A DNA stretch of 9,359 nt from a bacterium (lineage in GTDB: Bacteria; Electryoneota; Electryoneia; Electryoneales; Electryoneaceae), in NCBI GenBank assembly GCA_028278125.1, contig JANQEY010000018.1, forward strand, positions 1 through 9,359. The letters are read 5' to 3'. The notes beneath the pieces were generated by a model. It worked only from the letters and a program-made list of their open reading frames with translations. It made no database searches and was not told the origin of the DNA. Shown piece by piece: positions 8,601 through 9,359 of this stretch. Both the position numbers and the translations under genes were made by a program. The first letter of the stretch is position 1. Each line of letters starts with the position of its first letter.

Positions 8601-9359
8601 TATAGTTGGAGGACTCATAGGTACCAATCTAGCAGATCTAGTCAATTGCCATAGTAACTGTAGGGTAACCTGTAGTGGTAATGAACCAAAATATGGGGAC
8701 TACTATGGTTGGGTGGGGGGATTAGCCGGTGATAATCATAGGCCCAATGGCTATATCGCGGACAGCTTCAGTACGGGACAAGTCTTCAGTAGACACGGTG
8801 CCGGTGGTTTAGTGGCAAGTAATAGCGGCATCATCTACAATTCGTGGAGTAGTAGTTTGGTAAGTGGTGAAGAAGGTAATTTCGGTGGTCTAGTCGGCTC
8901 GAATAGTGGTGATATTGGACAGTGTTACAGCACGGGAACCATCAACGGTGGATCGCATGTCGGTGGCTTTGCCGGATACAACAGTGGCATCATTACCCGT
9001 AGCTACGGTAGTGGTGCGGTGACCTGCCAACAAGAGGGCGGTGGTTTTGCCGGCTACCTTAAATCTGATGGTGTCATTACTGACTGCTACAGCACCGGAG
9101 ACGTCACCGGCGAATCCATGGTTGGTGGTTTCGTAGGCAACAGCACAACTGAGACAGTAATAGCGAACTGTTACAGCACGGGTTTCGTCGTCGGCACCGA
9201 CGACCACGGCGGTTTCTCCGGCGACGGTGAAGCAGATATAGACCGTTGCTTCTGGGACTCCCAAACCTCAGGCCAAACCTGGAGTAACGATGGGAGAAAA
9301 CTACCAACCGCCGAAATGCAAAACATCAACACCTACCTAAACGCCGGCTGGGACTTCAT
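5662..9359 (+). CDS. Giant exported GLUG-repeat surface protein (3' end outside window)
   Basis: The frame is open from ATG 5662 to the right edge: 1232 complete codons and no stop. A signal peptide is clear, with Arg4, hydrophobic core LALTIFSLVATFL and likely cleavage near residues 27-28. The rest consists of three modules: about 29-533, 534-828 and 829 onward. Each has a DPY entry motif (DPYQL at 38-42; similar DPY motifs early in modules 2 and 3), a strand region of the form DGNGxxIxNLxI, an array of GLUG repeats (VGGLVGxNxGxIxxCYSTGxVxG), and an aromatic-WDxx(S/T)SG cap. GLUG repeats (Pfam Glug) occur in large bacterial surface proteins and beside M26 IgA-peptidase domains, and are expected to stack as a beta-solenoid. 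No protease motif is seen here. The role is likely surface structure or adhesion, by inference. Sorting signals would lie beyond the window. G+C is higher than in gene 2. Confidence 0.95.
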   Translation, partial: MQSRMSTLALTIFSLVATFLSQGRCLGAYSGGSGAVRDPYQLATAQDLIDLGDEPNDYDLHFVLTADIDLSAHRFDKAIIAPYAAKNVHPHVFRGNAFNGSLDGDGYTIRGLTIKGYDFIGLIGNIGPKGSVINLKLEDADVQAIHWEKPESLLAKDLDGKELEIDKFPYTKQAGPDYGLHVGTLAGKNQGKISHCHAVVTVVGSMFVGGLVGENQGAMTDCQVNGEVQGFYFVGGVVGHSNGDMIRCLNKVKVYGGRYVGGIVGFTYSDISDCKNTGDISAVASAGGLAGKSTRPSLISYSSSTASVSGWTSIGGLVGSNGSRILRCWSHGTVLIDDYSTTKVPSTGGLTGSNGGEISECFCVSDVTGEDYVGGLTGMNYGDIIHCYSEGATKGHRVVGGLVGHNDDGTITSCYSVSSVAGLSIVGGLVGRNSGVIEHSYCIGAAHGETFVGGFVGSNRDSINGGFWDKESSGINHSNGGACLSRVESMDAQWLGLQGFHRDPNWVLDPGQDYPRLAWEETPGQAVPAPTMDWLDGQGTFDDPYRIACAYQLFKVSKSSILWENKYYALTADIDLSGYTWTQAIFPSYFTIFRGNGHVISNVTMRGADYLGLFGRTRNETTIMNLRLENVDIEGSGNNVGAIVGLNRGQILYSSSSGRVTGNKYVGGLVGSNKGYLAACFSAGEVHGGSIVGGLAGEGRTIHNCYSISAVYGRLTTGGLVGQKGELTNCYATGPVSNDGGVNYRGLVGDRNSTAIGSYWDVQTSGHVTGYAGQGLSMSQMQDINTYLAAGWDFASENVNGTSDIWYMPETGGYPRLSVFGGLAPLEMAGQGTEADPYLITDARELGSIWRRPLAFYRLNTSLDLQGIQWHEAPIPWFNAGFDGNGQELRNLSINGEASLGLFRTLGDRAVVMDLNIEDANILGTGEYIAGLAAKNYGSIENVHCSGSFVGARRVGALAGINYNHTEGCSSTGTVLATSNIVGGLIGTNLADLVNCHSNCRVTCSGNEPKYGDYYGWVGGLAGDNHRPNGYIADSFSTGQVFSRHGAGGLVASNSGIIYNSWSSSLVSGEEGNFGGLVGSNSGDIGQCYSTGTINGGSHVGGFAGYNSGIITRSYGSGAVTCQQEGGGFAGYLKSDGVITDCYSTGDVTGESMVGGFVGNSTTETVIANCYSTGFVVGTDDHGGFSGDGEADIDRCFWDSQTSGQTWSNDGRKLPTAEMQNINTYLNAGWDF
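6205..7083 (+). repeat. GLUG array 1, about 11 units (residues 182-474)
   Basis: About eleven units of 24-33 residues, counted by eye, run from VGTLAGKNQGKISHC to the cap FWDKESSG. Clear units include YVGGLTGMNYGDIIHCYS and VVGGLVGHNDDGTITSCYS. Most carry a Cys or Ser-Tyr pair at the equivalent position. The units are similar in protein but differ at many codons, so this is an old or diverged expansion. Confidence 0.85.
7579..7959 (+). repeat. GLUG array 2, about 5 units (residues 640-766)
   Basis: Five units run from VGAIVGLNRGQIL to the cap YWDVQTSG. The best is YVGGLVGSNKGYLAACFS. This is the shortest array. It is followed by a tail with MQDINTYLAAGWDF, a GTSDIWYMPE segment and GYPRL (814-817). 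The tail links it to module 3. Confidence 0.85.
8443..9273 (+). repeat. GLUG array 3, about 10 units (residues 928-1204)
   Basis: About ten units run from YIAGLAAKNYGSIENVHC to the cap CFWDSQTSG. The most regular is FGGLVGSNSGDIGQCYSTG. Several late units use GGF in place of GGL. One unit has an insertion before GWVGGLAGDN (near 8670-8720). After the cap the MQNINTYLNAGWDF tail begins, as in module 2, and is cut by the window edge. Confidence 0.85.

Noticed and set aside
8890..9264. Long minus-strand open frames opposite the GLUG gene (also 6928-7455 and 5995-6381)
   Set aside because: They are shadows. The repeated Gly, Val and Ser codons of the GLUG units leave the opposite strand open by composition, and the plus-strand frame has a start, signal peptide and clear repeats.
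6205..9273. GLUG arrays as a CRISPR or tandem DNA repeat
   Set aside because: Repetition is at the protein level with variable unit length and differing codons; there are no identical direct repeats with unique spacers.

Overview
This window holds three large genes on the plus strand, separated by two short gaps of 140 bases each. All three look like exported or surface proteins. No RNA gene, CRISPR array, insertion sequence or integrase was seen. The style suggests an environmental planctomycete, perhaps of the Phycisphaerae/Sedimentisphaerales type. The grounds are giant GLUG-repeat proteins with 'NCYSTG'-like units closed by WDxxTSG caps, Asp-rich 'VNNDDD' domains ending in a TVxVVKVD-like strand, and EF-hand-like loops. 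This assignment rests on protein style remembered from that group, not on a marker gene, and is moderate at best.

Region 1 (1-3863) is the 3' part of a large gene that is already open at the left edge. It encodes an acidic, beta-rich protein with two diverged copies of an Asp-rich domain, a very acidic linker, two Ca-binding-type loops and a C-terminal region of unknown function. Base composition changes within this gene: the part before about 2500 is clearly richer in G+C than the part after it.

Region 2 (4004-5521) is an AT-rich gene for a 505-residue protein with a signal peptide. I do not recognise its family. The first half looks helical and the last third beta-rich.

Region 3 (5662 to the right edge) is the 5' part of a giant exported GLUG-repeat protein of at least 1232 residues. 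It has a signal peptide and three successive modules. Each module begins with a DPY entry motif and a 'DGNGxxIxNLxI' strand region, continues into an array of GLUG repeats (about 11, 5 and 10 units), and ends with an aromatic-WDxx(S/T)SG cap. The second and third modules then run into a 'MQxINTYLxAGWDF' tail. The frame is open to the last base, so the C-terminus and any anchoring or sorting domain lie outside the window.

How the genes work together cannot be shown from sequence. Shared orientation, close spacing and export signals on the two complete N-termini fit a cell-surface or adhesion locus. Each downstream gene has its own ribosome binding site and a possible promoter, so separate transcription is also possible. 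A more speculative reading, given as a finding, is that the AT-rich 3' end of gene 1 and gene 2 form a later-acquired pair.
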